From IMG/VR virus record IMGVR_UViG_3300031673_000138, positions 1 to 43,017 of that record: 43,017 nucleotides of DNA; one strand, 5' to 3'. How positions within the stretch are numbered: the stretch's first letter is position 1; each line of letters begins with the position of its first letter. Below the pieces are notes generated by a model, which was given only the letters and a program-made list of their open reading frames with translations, was not told the DNA's origin and made no database searches. Source of the stretch: a virus. The position numbers and the translations under genes are program-made. Of the stretch, positions 1-6,173 are shown piece by piece.

Positions 1-127
1 AGCTGGATCTGACCATGCTAATGGAGGCGCGGTGAAGGTGGGGTCGCTGTTTAGCGGGATAGGAGGATTCGATCTTGGACTCGAAGAAGCAGGAATGCAA
101 GTTGTCTGGCAGTCGGAGATTGAACCG
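1..127. repeat. Terminal direct repeat marking circular closure (copy 1)
   Basis: These 127 bases are identical to bases 42891-43017. The repeat begins just before the stop of the winged-helix gene at the right end and runs into the C5-methyltransferase gene at the left end, so it splits a gene rather than framing one. An exact overlap of 127 bases is what an assembler working with a k-mer of that size leaves on a circular or circularly permuted molecule. The true unit length is therefore 42,890 bp. I do not read it as a biological terminal repeat. Confidence 0.9.
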
Positions 128-1165
128 TACTGCTGCAAAGCCCTCAAGAAGCACTGGCCGAACGTGCCTAACCTCGGAGACATCTATGGAATCAAAGACC
201 CGCCCTCAGTTGACCTTATTTGCGGAGGATTCCCCTGCCAGCCCTTTAGTGTTGCCGGGAAGCGAAAAGGCAAGGCAGATGACCGTTACCTCTGGCCGCA
301 GACTATCCGAGTTATTGGACACGTCAAACCCCGCTGGATTGTGCTTGAAAATGTTCTTGGACTCGCCTATATGGTCGAGCAAATCGGCAAGACTAAAGTG
401 GAAAGCAAGACACTTCAGCGCCTGTCGCAGAGTGACTTTTACAAGGGAGTATTCACACGACAAGAATTATTGCTTCTCGCAGTCATCATTGAAGATATTG
501 AAAAAGCAGGATATAGCTTGCCCCAACTTAAAGATAAAACCCCGGTCATTCCTGTTATTCCAGCTTGTGCCCTTAATGCCCCGCACAGGAGAAGCAGGGT
601 TTGGATTGTTGCAAACGCCAAAGACTCCGACGGGTGGCCCGTGTCCGATCAGGACAAGCAAGGGCGGCGGACTCCGGAAGCTGGAGGATCAGATCGCCAT
701 GCTTCACACTCCATCAGGACAAGAGCCGGGAGTCAAAGTGGAGAGACTTCAAACGAAGGAGGGGGAACCTGCAAAGGTGGGCGAACGGGCATACGACAAG
801 GAGACGGGGAGACTGGCCCAGGTGGGGTTACATCAACAAATCGCCATGCTCCCGACACCGAGTCACAGCGACGGAACGGGACACGACAGGACGTGGGGAT
901 GCGGCCAGGTTTCACTACACAATGTAATCATGGGACAGGGGAAACAACCGAACGGAAAGATTCTTTTGTCTGGGAGTGGAAAGAAAACTGGCCTGAAGTT
1001 GCAACCAATCTTCTCCGAGTGGATGATGGGCTACCCGCCTGGGTTCACCGACATCGGGTCGCAAGACTCAAGGCCCTCGGCAACGCAATCGTCCCCCAGA
1101 TCGCGGAAGAAATCGGACGGATGATAATGCAAATAGAACACATGGAAAAAGGAGTGAACCGATGA
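32..1165 (+). CDS. DNA (cytosine-5) methyltransferase
   Basis: A 377-residue C5-cytosine DNA methyltransferase that would modify phage DNA at a specific site, probably against host restriction. Motif I is at residues 4-12 (GSLFSGIGG), the catalytic Pro-Cys is in GGFPCQPF (Cys69), ENV is at 106-108, HRRSRVWIVA at 185-194 and the C-terminal GNAIVPQ at about 350-356. The GTG start follows GGAGG at good spacing. Residues from about 198 to 310, where the target-recognition domain should be, are low-complexity (G, T, R, S, D rich) in this frame. The same DNA is open in another frame that looks more protein-like. The gene follows the winged-helix gene across the circular junction. Confidence 0.93.
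   Translation: MKVGSLFSGIGGFDLGLEEAGMQVVWQSEIEPYCCKALKKHWPNVPNLGDIYGIKDPPSVDLICGGFPCQPFSVAGKRKGKADDRYLWPQTIRVIGHVKPRWIVLENVLGLAYMVEQIGKTKVESKTLQRLSQSDFYKGVFTRQELLLLAVIIEDIEKAGYSLPQLKDKTPVIPVIPACALNAPHRRSRVWIVANAKDSDGWPVSDQDKQGRRTPEAGGSDRHASHSIRTRAGSQSGETSNEGGGTCKGGRTGIRQGDGETGPGGVTSTNRHAPDTESQRRNGTRQDVGMRPGFTTQCNHGTGETTERKDSFVWEWKENWPEVATNLLRVDDGLPAWVHRHRVARLKALGNAIVPQIAEEIGRMIMQIEHMEKGVNR
186..1124 (+). CDS. Overlapping out-of-frame ORF inside the C5-methyltransferase gene
   Basis: A 312-codon ORF lying wholly inside the C5-methyltransferase gene in another frame; the open frame extends upstream to a TTG at 75. I chose ATG 186 because CGGAGA lies 5 nt before it. Its product begins METKTR-like (MESKTRPQ), followed by LTLFAEDSPASPLVLPGS, contains repeated TP-rich elements (LLQTPKTPTGG, AMLHTPSGQEPG, AMLPTPSHSDG) and ends near FSEWMMGYPPGFTDIG. 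I recall proteins with this order (LFAEDS, LVPSMPRTGE, LLPTP, EWLMGFPIGWTDL) in phage genomes, often labelled as methyltransferases, so it may be a genuine dual-coded protein. Function is unknown. The alternative is a long shadow frame imposed by a conserved methyltransferase. Confidence 0.4.
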   Translation: MESKTRPQLTLFAEDSPASPLVLPGSEKARQMTVTSGRRLSELLDTSNPAGLCLKMFLDSPIWSSKSARLKWKARHFSACRRVTFTREYSHDKNYCFSQSSLKILKKQDIACPNLKIKPRSFLLFQLVPLMPRTGEAGFGLLQTPKTPTGGPCPIRTSKGGGLRKLEDQIAMLHTPSGQEPGVKVERLQTKEGEPAKVGERAYDKETGRLAQVGLHQQIAMLPTPSHSDGTGHDRTWGCGQVSLHNVIMGQGKQPNGKILLSGSGKKTGLKLQPIFSEWMMGYPPGFTDIGSQDSRPSATQSSPRSRKKSDG

Positions 1166-1428
1166 AGTACGTAATCATTCTTATTGCCGCAGCCCTGGTG
1201 CTGCTGGCGGGAATCGGGAGAACCGATAATCTTGGCCCGATAGGAAGCGGTTATGATTTCTCTGTCGAAGCCGAATTGACCAACCAACAGCTACGGGCCG
1301 AAATCGACAGTCTTCGGGCAGAGCTTGACCGGGCCTATGAGACCAATCAACTACTCGAAGCGAAGCTCAGAACACTTCAGCAGGAGATCAACACCCTGGA
1401 CATCGAGCGGAAGCTGGCGGAGGACTAA
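1162..1428 (+). CDS. Membrane-anchored coiled-coil small protein
   Basis: An 88-residue protein whose ATG overlaps the end of the C5-methyltransferase gene by 4 nt (ATGA), implying coupled translation. Residues 3-18 (YVIILIAAALVLLAGI) form a transmembrane or signal segment. Residues about 38-85 are a heptad-rich helix (LRAEIDSLRAELDRAYETN) predicted to be a coiled coil. The topology resembles small spanin-like or anchored dimerisation proteins, but its place between two methyltransferase genes gives no lysis context. No family was recognised. Confidence 0.75.
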   Translation: MKYVIILIAAALVLLAGIGRTDNLGPIGSGYDFSVEAELTNQQLRAEIDSLRAELDRAYETNQLLEAKLRTLQQEINTLDIERKLAED

Positions 1429-2919
1429 GTGAGCGAGCGGTGGAAGGACTGGATCAATACGGTTAAGTGCCTTGACTGCCTCGAAGGCATGAAGCAGATG
1501 CCGGATGGGTGTGTGGACGGCATTGTCACCGATCCACCTTATGGCCTAAAGTTTATGGGCAAGGAATGGGACAAGGGGGTGCCCGGTGTACCGTTCTGGT
1601 TAGAAGCTCTCCGAGTAGCCAAGCCCGGAGCGCATCTCTTGGCCTTTGGTGGGACTCGAACCTTTCACCGTTTGGCCTGTGCGATTGAGGACGCGGGCTG
1701 GGAGATACGGGACACGATCATGTGGGTTTATGGAAGCGGGTTTCCTAAGAGCCACGATGTGAGCAAGGCAATGCGAGAGGTAGTCGGGAAATTGGCACAA
1801 CCAGCAACACCAAAGCACGGCACCTTCAACTGCTCCTTTGACGAAAGCAGGGCAGTTATCACCTTTCCCGCCACTGATGCCGCAAAGCACTGGCAGGGCT
1901 GGGGCACTGCGCTCAAGCCAGCCGTTGAATTGATCTGTGTAGCCCGCAAGCCTCTGGAAGGAACCGTAGCCGAGAACGTGCTCAAGTACGGGACGGGGGC
2001 GATGAATATAGATGGGTCGAGGGTAACTGCAAATAACCACTTGACAGGCCAACGGCCTTGTGTTATATTGACGGAAAAGAAAGGAGAACCGTCATGGGAA
2101 CAAGGTCAAAACCTCTGCGATTCGTGTGCAAAGCGTGCGGGGCTGAACGGGAGACGTTCAACACCGGGAACAAAGGACATTTCTGCTCAAAGCAATGCCG
2201 CGCCGACTTTGAGCGAAAAGGGAGAGAACATCCGCGCCGATACAAGCAAGCCGGACATTGGATGCTCTGCTGGACAGAAGCAGGTGGAACCAGAGACCGC
2301 CCGAACCGCAAATTCGAGTTTGAGCATGTCCGAGTCTGGCGCGAAGCCAACGGTGCAATCCCTGCCGGGCATTGTATCCACCACGTCAACGGCGATGGAT
2401 TCGACAACAGGCTTGAAAACCTGTGCGTCATGCGGATCGGCGATCACATCGCTATGCACAAGCGGAAGCATGGCAAATACGCCCGTCGGTAGGTGGCCGA
2501 GCAATCTGATCCACGACGGAAGCGAGGAAGTGGTGAGGGGGTTTCCGACTGTTAAAAGTGGAAAGATGAAACAACATATTGAAGGTGGTAGTTTCAATGT
2601 TTATGGAAAACAATATCCCAGGGAAGTAGAAACGATAGGCGACTCCGGCTCTGCCGCCCGCTTTTTCTATTGTGCGAAAGCGTCTAAGAGTGAACGGGGT
2701 GGTTCGACCCATCCAACGGTGAAGCCCCTAAGACTCATGGAGTACCTTGTCAGGCTGGTCAGCCGAGACGATCAGATCATTCTTGATATGTTCGCAGGAT
2801 CGGGAAGCACGCTGGTTGCCTGTAAGGAGCTTGGGCGACGGTTCATTGGTTTTGAGATTAACGAAGAAGATGTCAAGCAATGCAACGGGCGATTGGGGCA
2901 TACGGGGAGTTTGCTTTGA
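1429..2919 (+). CDS. DNA N4-cytosine/N6-adenine methyltransferase carrying an in-frame insertion
   Basis: A 496-residue amino-methyltransferase with a GTG start abutting the previous stop. Motif IV TDPPYG is at residues 34-39. The AdoMet-binding motif DMFAGSGSTLVACKELG lies near 455-471, so the order is catalytic motif first, as in the beta group. Residues from about 208 to 354 do not look like methyltransferase. The natural join appears to be ...HLTG followed by RWPSNLIHDGSEEV, and 147 Ser/Thr/Ala/Gly-rich residues are wedged between. Those codons are the out-of-frame reading of the HNH gene at 2094-2492. The insertion keeps the frame open, so the enzyme may still fold with the extra segment. 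Activity is uncertain. Confidence 0.9.
   Translation: MSERWKDWINTVKCLDCLEGMKQMPDGCVDGIVTDPPYGLKFMGKEWDKGVPGVPFWLEALRVAKPGAHLLAFGGTRTFHRLACAIEDAGWEIRDTIMWVYGSGFPKSHDVSKAMREVVGKLAQPATPKHGTFNCSFDESRAVITFPATDAAKHWQGWGTALKPAVELICVARKPLEGTVAENVLKYGTGAMNIDGSRVTANNHLTGQRPCVILTEKKGEPSWEQGQNLCDSCAKRAGLNGRRSTPGTKDISAQSNAAPTLSEKGENIRADTSKPDIGCSAGQKQVEPETARTANSSLSMSESGAKPTVQSLPGIVSTTSTAMDSTTGLKTCASCGSAITSLCTSGSMANTPVGRWPSNLIHDGSEEVVRGFPTVKSGKMKQHIEGGSFNVYGKQYPREVETIGDSGSAARFFYCAKASKSERGGSTHPTVKPLRLMEYLVRLVSRDDQIILDMFAGSGSTLVACKELGRRFIGFEINEEDVKQCNGRLGHTGSLL
2041..2069 (+). promoter_or_regulatory. Sigma-70 promoter for the nested HNH gene
   Basis: TTGACA at 2041-2046 and TATATT at 2064-2069 are separated by exactly 17 bases. 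This is a near-consensus promoter lying inside the methyltransferase gene at the left edge of the inferred insertion. It is followed 25 nt later by the ribosome-binding site and ATG of the HNH gene. Confidence 0.7.
2094..2492 (+). CDS. HNH endonuclease nested out of frame in the methyltransferase gene
   Basis: A 132-residue HNH homing-type endonuclease. The N-terminal part carries a zinc site (CKACGAE then FCSKQC). The HNH core is FEHVRVWREANG, HCIHHVNGDGFDNRLENL and a final HIAMH. ATG 2094 follows AAAGGAGA at ideal spacing, and a consensus promoter lies just upstream. The whole gene lies inside the methyltransferase gene in a different frame and ends one codon before the host protein resumes its family sequence. 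Known phage HNH genes sit between genes or inside introns and inteins; here no intron or intein signals are evident. It probably cuts insertion-free alleles of the methyltransferase gene and spreads by repair (inference). Confidence 0.88.
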   Translation: MGTRSKPLRFVCKACGAERETFNTGNKGHFCSKQCRADFERKGREHPRRYKQAGHWMLCWTEAGGTRDRPNRKFEFEHVRVWREANGAIPAGHCIHHVNGDGFDNRLENLCVMRIGDHIAMHKRKHGKYARR

Positions 2920-3015
2920 CCCACGCCCCCGGACACTGACGGAAGAACGAGGGAAGCGTCCTGTCTGACCGAGAATTGGAGGCTTTGGTCGAGGGCATAA
3001 TGAAAAGGTGGTTGT

Positions 3016-3309
3016 ATGAAGAACACTTTGGATCGTCGGCAATGTCCCTGTGGTTGCGGCAGGTGGTTCGTGCCGAGCAAGTTCCGACCCGATCAGATGT
3101 ACTTCTCCCAGGAGTGCGGGCAGAGGTATAGAGAAAAACAAGGGCACGGTTTGCAGCACTCGGACAGAGAAACTCCGGAAGAATTTGCCGAGCGGTCGAA
3201 GGACATAGCGAGACACTTGCTGGGGATGGTCAAGCTACGGACAGACTATGAACTCGGCATAAGGAAGCACGCGGTGACATACCACCAGAAACCGAGGAGG
3301 GAGAAATGA
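3016..3309 (+). CDS. Small Cys-rich protein, early region
   Basis: A 97-residue hypothetical protein. Its N-terminus has CPCGCGRWFVPSKFRPDQMYFSQ and then ECGQRYREK, a pattern typical of small zinc-binding domains (three Cys, then one Cys after about 20 residues). The C-terminal half is charged and helical. ATG 3016 follows the weak purine run AAAAGGTGG, and the end overlaps the next gene by 4 nt. It begins a string of overlapping small early genes (3016-4295). No function assigned. Confidence 0.7.
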   Translation: MKNTLDRRQCPCGCGRWFVPSKFRPDQMYFSQECGQRYREKQGHGLQHSDRETPEEFAERSKDIARHLLGMVKLRTDYELGIRKHAVTYHQKPRREK

Positions 3310-3503
3310 ATGAGAAGAAGAGAATTGATGTGGGCGACACCGTGGATGTTTACTTGGGGGATTACACGGAAAGGGAAGATCGGGTTAAGGTTCTATATAC
3401 ACCAGCCGCAACTGGTGATAGCTGGGTTGTGCAAAGACGAGACGGAACGATTGTCCATGTCCAGATGTTTCAAAAGATGGTGCTAAGATCGGAGGATAAA
3501 TGA
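3306..3503 (+). CDS. Small predicted beta-barrel protein
   Basis: A 65-residue protein overlapping its neighbours by 4 nt on each side, with GGAGGGAGAA immediately before the start. The sequence alternates short hydrophobic and charged stretches (VGDTVDVYLGDYTERED, RVKVLYTP, SWVVQRRDGTIVHVQMF), as in small SH3-like barrels that bind nucleic acid or protein. No family was recognised with confidence. Confidence 0.7.
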   Translation: MNEKKRIDVGDTVDVYLGDYTEREDRVKVLYTPAATGDSWVVQRRDGTIVHVQMFQKMVLRSEDK

Positions 3504-3829
3504 CCAAGAATCTCGGAGCGGTGGATGGGGATGAAGTAATCGCGGCGATATACGCAGCCACAGAATCGGATGGCAGGGAAAGAATTGGCGATAAGGACTT
3601 CATAGACTTTGAGGGAATCAAGCGGATTTTGGTTTCCTGCCGCCTCCCCATCCAGCCGATGTCGAAGAAAGAGATTGAGGATATGCGCGAGAAGGCGAAG
3701 GCGTGGGAGATCGTGATTAGGGATTATGATATTGTAGATAATCCAGAGGCTTACGTGATTGTCAATGATGAACATGTTTTAGCTCAAGCCCGCGCCGAGC
3801 TTGCCCAGGAAGGAGAGGAGAAGAAATGA
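3500..3829 (+). CDS. Hypothetical acidic protein
   Basis: A 109-residue acidic protein, translationally coupled to both neighbours by 4-nt overlaps. The central part (FEGIKRILVSCRLP, MSKKEIEDMREKAKAWEIVIRDYDIV) looks alpha/beta and the C-terminus is a charged helix. I recognise no domain. Its conserved packing in the small-gene string suggests an early accessory role, such as host takeover, but nothing shows it directly. Confidence 0.65.
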   Translation: MTKNLGAVDGDEVIAAIYAATESDGRERIGDKDFIDFEGIKRILVSCRLPIQPMSKKEIEDMREKAKAWEIVIRDYDIVDNPEAYVIVNDEHVLAQARAELAQEGEEKK

Positions 3830-4089
3830 GTGCAGACAATTGGAGAGTATGTCCCCGGTGTCATAAGAACTGGAGACCAAAGATCAAACCGAAATATGGT
3901 GAGGTTACAGAGGAAGAGTATCTTGCAGGCCAGAAAGAGGAGGAGGAGGAAAAAAAAGAAACGATGCGAGAGGATTGGGATCTGTTGGTAAGCAAAGGGG
4001 GTGTATTTGAAATTGCTTATCGCTGTTCTTGTACTGCCTGTGGATTTAACTGGAGCTTCAAACACACAGAAAAGTTGAATTTGGAATAG
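3826..4089 (+). CDS. Zinc-ribbon-like small protein
   Basis: An 87-residue protein with CPRC near residue 9 and CSCTAC near residue 70, the two knuckles of a probable zinc ribbon. They are separated by an acidic Glu/Lys-rich segment. It overlaps the previous stop by 4 nt, with GGAGAGGAG before the ATG. Zinc-ribbon phage proteins often bind nucleic acid or host enzymes. No specific role can be read here. Confidence 0.7.
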   Translation: MSADNWRVCPRCHKNWRPKIKPKYGEVTEEEYLAGQKEEEEEKKETMREDWDLLVSKGGVFEIAYRCSCTACGFNWSFKHTEKLNLE

Positions 4090-4097
4090 GAGAAGCC

Positions 4098-4295
4098 ATG
4101 ATTAAAGTAACCGTTAGATGGTGGGATGGCTATCTGGAAGAGTTTGAGTGTAGTCTGGTTAGGTTCGGATGTGATCTACTTTGGCTTCGGTTGGAAGATA
4201 GGAAGAACCGGCATATCCCACTCCGGGCCGTACGTTGGTGGTCACAATATCCTGAGAGTCACGAAGTACGGGAGGTTTCCCATGACCCACAATGA
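4098..4295 (+). CDS. Hypothetical small protein
   Basis: A 65-residue protein with GGAG 8 nt ahead of its ATG. The sequence is Trp- and Arg-rich (VTVRWWDGYLEEF, LWLRLEDRKNRHIPLRAVRWW), suggesting a compact beta fold. It ends just inside a possible alternative start (4282) of the next gene. No function assigned. Confidence 0.6.
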   Translation: MIKVTVRWWDGYLEEFECSLVRFGCDLLWLRLEDRKNRHIPLRAVRWWSQYPESHEVREVSHDPQ

Positions 4296-4398
4296 CGAAC
4301 AGTTGGTGACGAGGAAGGTGGTAAAAGATGCTCTGTGCAGGCTGTGGTTTGCGAGGGGACACGATGGATGTAGACAATTTGGAAAGACAAGGAGGATA

Positions 4399-4935
4399 AT
4401 GTCTAAACACAAATATGATGCCTATGCTGGGAAGCGTGAGGTTGATGGCGAGTTGATTCATTTCGCCTCCCGGATGGAGTTTAACTACTACCTCTACCTG
4501 CGCTGGCTGAAGGAGCATGGTGAGAACAAGGGTTTTGTATATCAGCCCAAAGGATTCGATTTTCACCGGAGAGCTGGGGAGAGACCGGACCTATGGAAAG
4601 AGAGGTGGCTTCCGCAGAAGAGAAGCTATAGGCCCGATTTCATGGTCACCCGACTTGATGGGACTGTCGAGTATGTCGAGACGGTGGGGAAGCTCAGGCG
4701 CAGTCACAACAAGAATTTCAGACTGATGGCTATACTATTCCCCGAGATCTCGCTGCGGGTGGTCACCACACCCGAATACAAGGCCATAGAGGCCAAGGTT
4801 GGCAATCTGATAGAGGGATGGGAGCGGGGCAGATGGCGGAACCAGGAACATAGGTTTGCTGCGCGGAGCCGGATCCCGCATATCGACGATGTGGCGGGAT
4901 TGCGGGAGAGAGTCGACCGTGAACACACAGATTGA
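4399..4935 (+). CDS. PD-(D/E)xK-like nuclease family protein
   Basis: A 178-residue protein with the layout of small phage nucleases: an N-terminal helix-rich part starting MSKHKYDAYAGKREVDG, then FVYQPKGFDF, YRPDFMVT and YVETVGK. The motif is PD followed by E-x-V where canonical members have E-x-K, so the catalytic lysine is displaced or absent. ATG 4399 is chosen because AAGGAGG precedes it and because relatives start this way. An in-frame ATG at 4282, also with GGAGG, would add 39 residues. The gene at 33912 shares the YQP, YRPDF and Y-x-E-x-V-G motifs and is probably a distant paralogue. Confidence 0.65.
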   Translation: MSKHKYDAYAGKREVDGELIHFASRMEFNYYLYLRWLKEHGENKGFVYQPKGFDFHRRAGERPDLWKERWLPQKRSYRPDFMVTRLDGTVEYVETVGKLRRSHNKNFRLMAILFPEISLRVVTTPEYKAIEAKVGNLIEGWERGRWRNQEHRFAARSRIPHIDDVAGLRERVDREHTD

Positions 4936-4950
4936 AGGGGGAGGATGCCG

Positions 4951-5016
4951 ATGGACATAATCGTCACTACGCCAAGGGGTCAGATGGCTAATGCGGCCCG
5001 GGAGGCTCACCCATGA
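4951..5016 (+). pseudogene. 21-codon remnant of the gene at 40394
   Basis: This tiny ORF reads MDIIVTTPRGQMANAAREA followed by HP and a stop. The full gene at 40394-40822 begins MDIVVTMPKNQMANAAREA. Sixteen of the first nineteen residues agree, so it is a duplicated and truncated copy. GGGGGAGGATG precedes its ATG, and its stop overlaps the next ATG (ATGA at 5013-5016). It may survive as a short translated leader that couples translation to the next gene. Confidence 0.7.
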
Positions 5017-5228
5017 AGGCGACGCGAACCGTTTGGATCGAGAAGAAAGCGGCACTTGAGTTTTTTGGGAAGAGACGGAAGTTTCCCTTTGCAGTAAATA
5101 CAGAACGTAGCGCTTATGTGAAGAGGCATGAGGAGGATATGTTAGAATGCAAAATTACGTTGGAACATGATTTTCTCAACGGAAAGACCAACGGATGTCA
5201 TTTTGGTGCACCAACAAAACAGCCGTAA
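5013..5228 (+). CDS. Hypothetical basic protein, last gene of the early strand
   Basis: A 71-residue basic protein (TVWIEKKAALEFFGKRRKF) whose ATG overlaps the stop of the 21-codon remnant upstream; it has no good ribosome-binding site of its own. It may have taken over the translation start of a decayed gene. A possible alternative is that it is the displaced C-terminal part of another small protein. Function unknown. Confidence 0.5.
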   Translation: MKATRTVWIEKKAALEFFGKRRKFPFAVNTERSAYVKRHEEDMLECKITLEHDFLNGKTNGCHFGAPTKQP

Positions 5229-5261
5229 CTCTTTATTTAAGCGGTAATTAGGAGAAAGGTA

Positions 5262-5290
5262 TTGACAAGTTGAACGGATTGTCGTAACAA
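5262..5290 (+). promoter_or_regulatory. Candidate sigma-70 promoter before the terminase region
   Basis: TTGACA at 5262-5267 and TAACAA at 5285-5290 lie 17 bases apart in the gap between the last early gene and the small terminase gene. The -35 is perfect and the -10 is partial. Transcription would begin near 5297, at the base of the first hairpin. Confidence 0.5.
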
Positions 5291-5295
5291 GAGTT

Positions 5296-5399
5296 GGGAC
5301 GTTCTCTTTGTAGGTAGAGAATTATGAAGGGAACGTCCCGTCTCTTCATCTAGGATGCCCGACGAAATCGAGAGGGAGGACGTCGGGCATCTTTTATTT
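5296..5399 (+). ncRNA. Candidate two-hairpin small RNA or leader
   Basis: Between the candidate promoter and a strong terminator are about 100 nt without a convincing ORF. Hairpin 1 pairs GGGACGTTC (5296-5304) with GAACGTCCC (5331-5339). Inside it, TTCTCT (5302-5307) can instead pair with AGAGAA (5316-5321), so two folds compete for the same bases. Hairpin 2 is the terminator. The arrangement suits either a free small RNA or an attenuated leader of the late operon. The 156 bases from 5400 to the terminase start hold only a 39-codon ORF without a ribosome-binding site and nothing I can name; packaging-recognition sequence could lie here. Confidence 0.45.
5354..5399 (+). terminator. Intrinsic terminator
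   Basis: GATGCCCGACG (5354-5364) and CGTCGGGCATC (5381-5391) form an 11-bp perfect GC-rich stem with a 16-nt loop, followed directly by TTTTATTT. It would end early transcripts from the left arm and/or the short transcript from the promoter at 5262. Confidence 0.8.
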
Positions 5400-5555
5400 A
5401 TGATATTGATGTATGGCGCCCTGGATCGACTGCGTCTTTTTCGGCGATCGATCATGGTATTTCTGGCACCGAGACGCGCTGCTTTGCTTCGCAGGACTGA
5501 AGGTGACGACGTCGGAGGCGCACCTTGACAAGCCGGGGATCCTGGTGTTACGGAT

Positions 5556-6173
5556 ATGAGCAAAAAAAAGAAGAAATTGAAGAGCAGGGGCGCCGCTAAG
5601 ATCACTACCCCAAAAAAGACAGCATTGGAGAAGCAGGAATGTCCATGGTGTGGCGCGATGGCATTCAAGAATGCCAAGACATGTTTTTATTGTCGCCGGG
5701 AGTTGACCCCAACCTCAAAGAAAATCCGCGGGCATCGACGCTCAAAAGTTACAAGGGAGCTTATGGAGAAATTTCTTGAGATCGTCGCTAACAACGGAGG
5801 GATCGTCTGTGATGCTGCGGAGGATCTGAACATATCGCGACGGGCGCTGTACCGCAAACGCGCAGCCGATAAAAAATTCGCCGAGGCCTGGGACAAGGCG
5901 GTGGATCGCGGCATTGACGTGATCGAAGACGAGGCGAAGCGACGCGCACTGGACGGAACCGAGGAACCGGTATTCTATAAAGGCGAAGTGTGCGGTTATA
6001 TACGGAGGAAATCTGATGTTTGCATGAGTTTGGTACTGAAAGCGCACCGATCCAACTACCGTCAGCAGAGCCACGAGTTGACGGGACCGGGTGGATCTCC
6101 TCTGCCATCAAACGTCACAATTTACCTGCCCGACAATGAGCGAGACAAAGATGCCGAAAACAATCAGGTCTGA
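5556..6173 (+). CDS. Terminase small subunit with N-terminal zinc ribbon
   Basis: A 205-residue protein immediately upstream of, and overlapping, the large terminase gene. Residues about 55-100 (RELMEKFLEIVANNGG, then VCDAAEDLNISRRALYRKR) form the helix-turn-helix that binds the packaging site. The C-terminal half is helical and would oligomerise and touch the large subunit. Ahead of it is a Lys-rich stretch and a four-Cys zinc ribbon (Cys29, 32, 43, 46: CPWCG and CFYC), an uncommon addition. The ATG has only a weak GGA upstream. Confidence 0.82.
   Translation: MSKKKKKLKSRGAAKITTPKKTALEKQECPWCGAMAFKNAKTCFYCRRELTPTSKKIRGHRRSKVTRELMEKFLEIVANNGGIVCDAAEDLNISRRALYRKRAADKKFAEAWDKAVDRGIDVIEDEAKRRALDGTEEPVFYKGEVCGYIRRKSDVCMSLVLKAHRSNYRQQSHELTGPGGSPLPSNVTIYLPDNERDKDAENNQV

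Noticed and set aside
1-127. 127-bp direct terminal repeats as phage DNA ends
   Set aside because: The repeat cuts through a gene and its length equals a common assembler k-mer; it is better explained as circular closure.
601-927. Third open plus-strand frame (108 codons) in the C5-methyltransferase gene
   Set aside because: No ribosome-binding site and an Arg/Trp-rich composition typical of shadow frames; only the 186-1124 frame shows protein-like motifs.
2050-2490. Insertion in the N4/N6 methyltransferase as an intein
   Set aside because: No N-terminal Cys/Ser block, no TxxH block and no terminal Asn; the insertion is an HNH gene in another frame.
5400-5555. 39-codon ORF upstream of the small terminase gene
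   Set aside because: No ribosome-binding site and no recognisable sequence.
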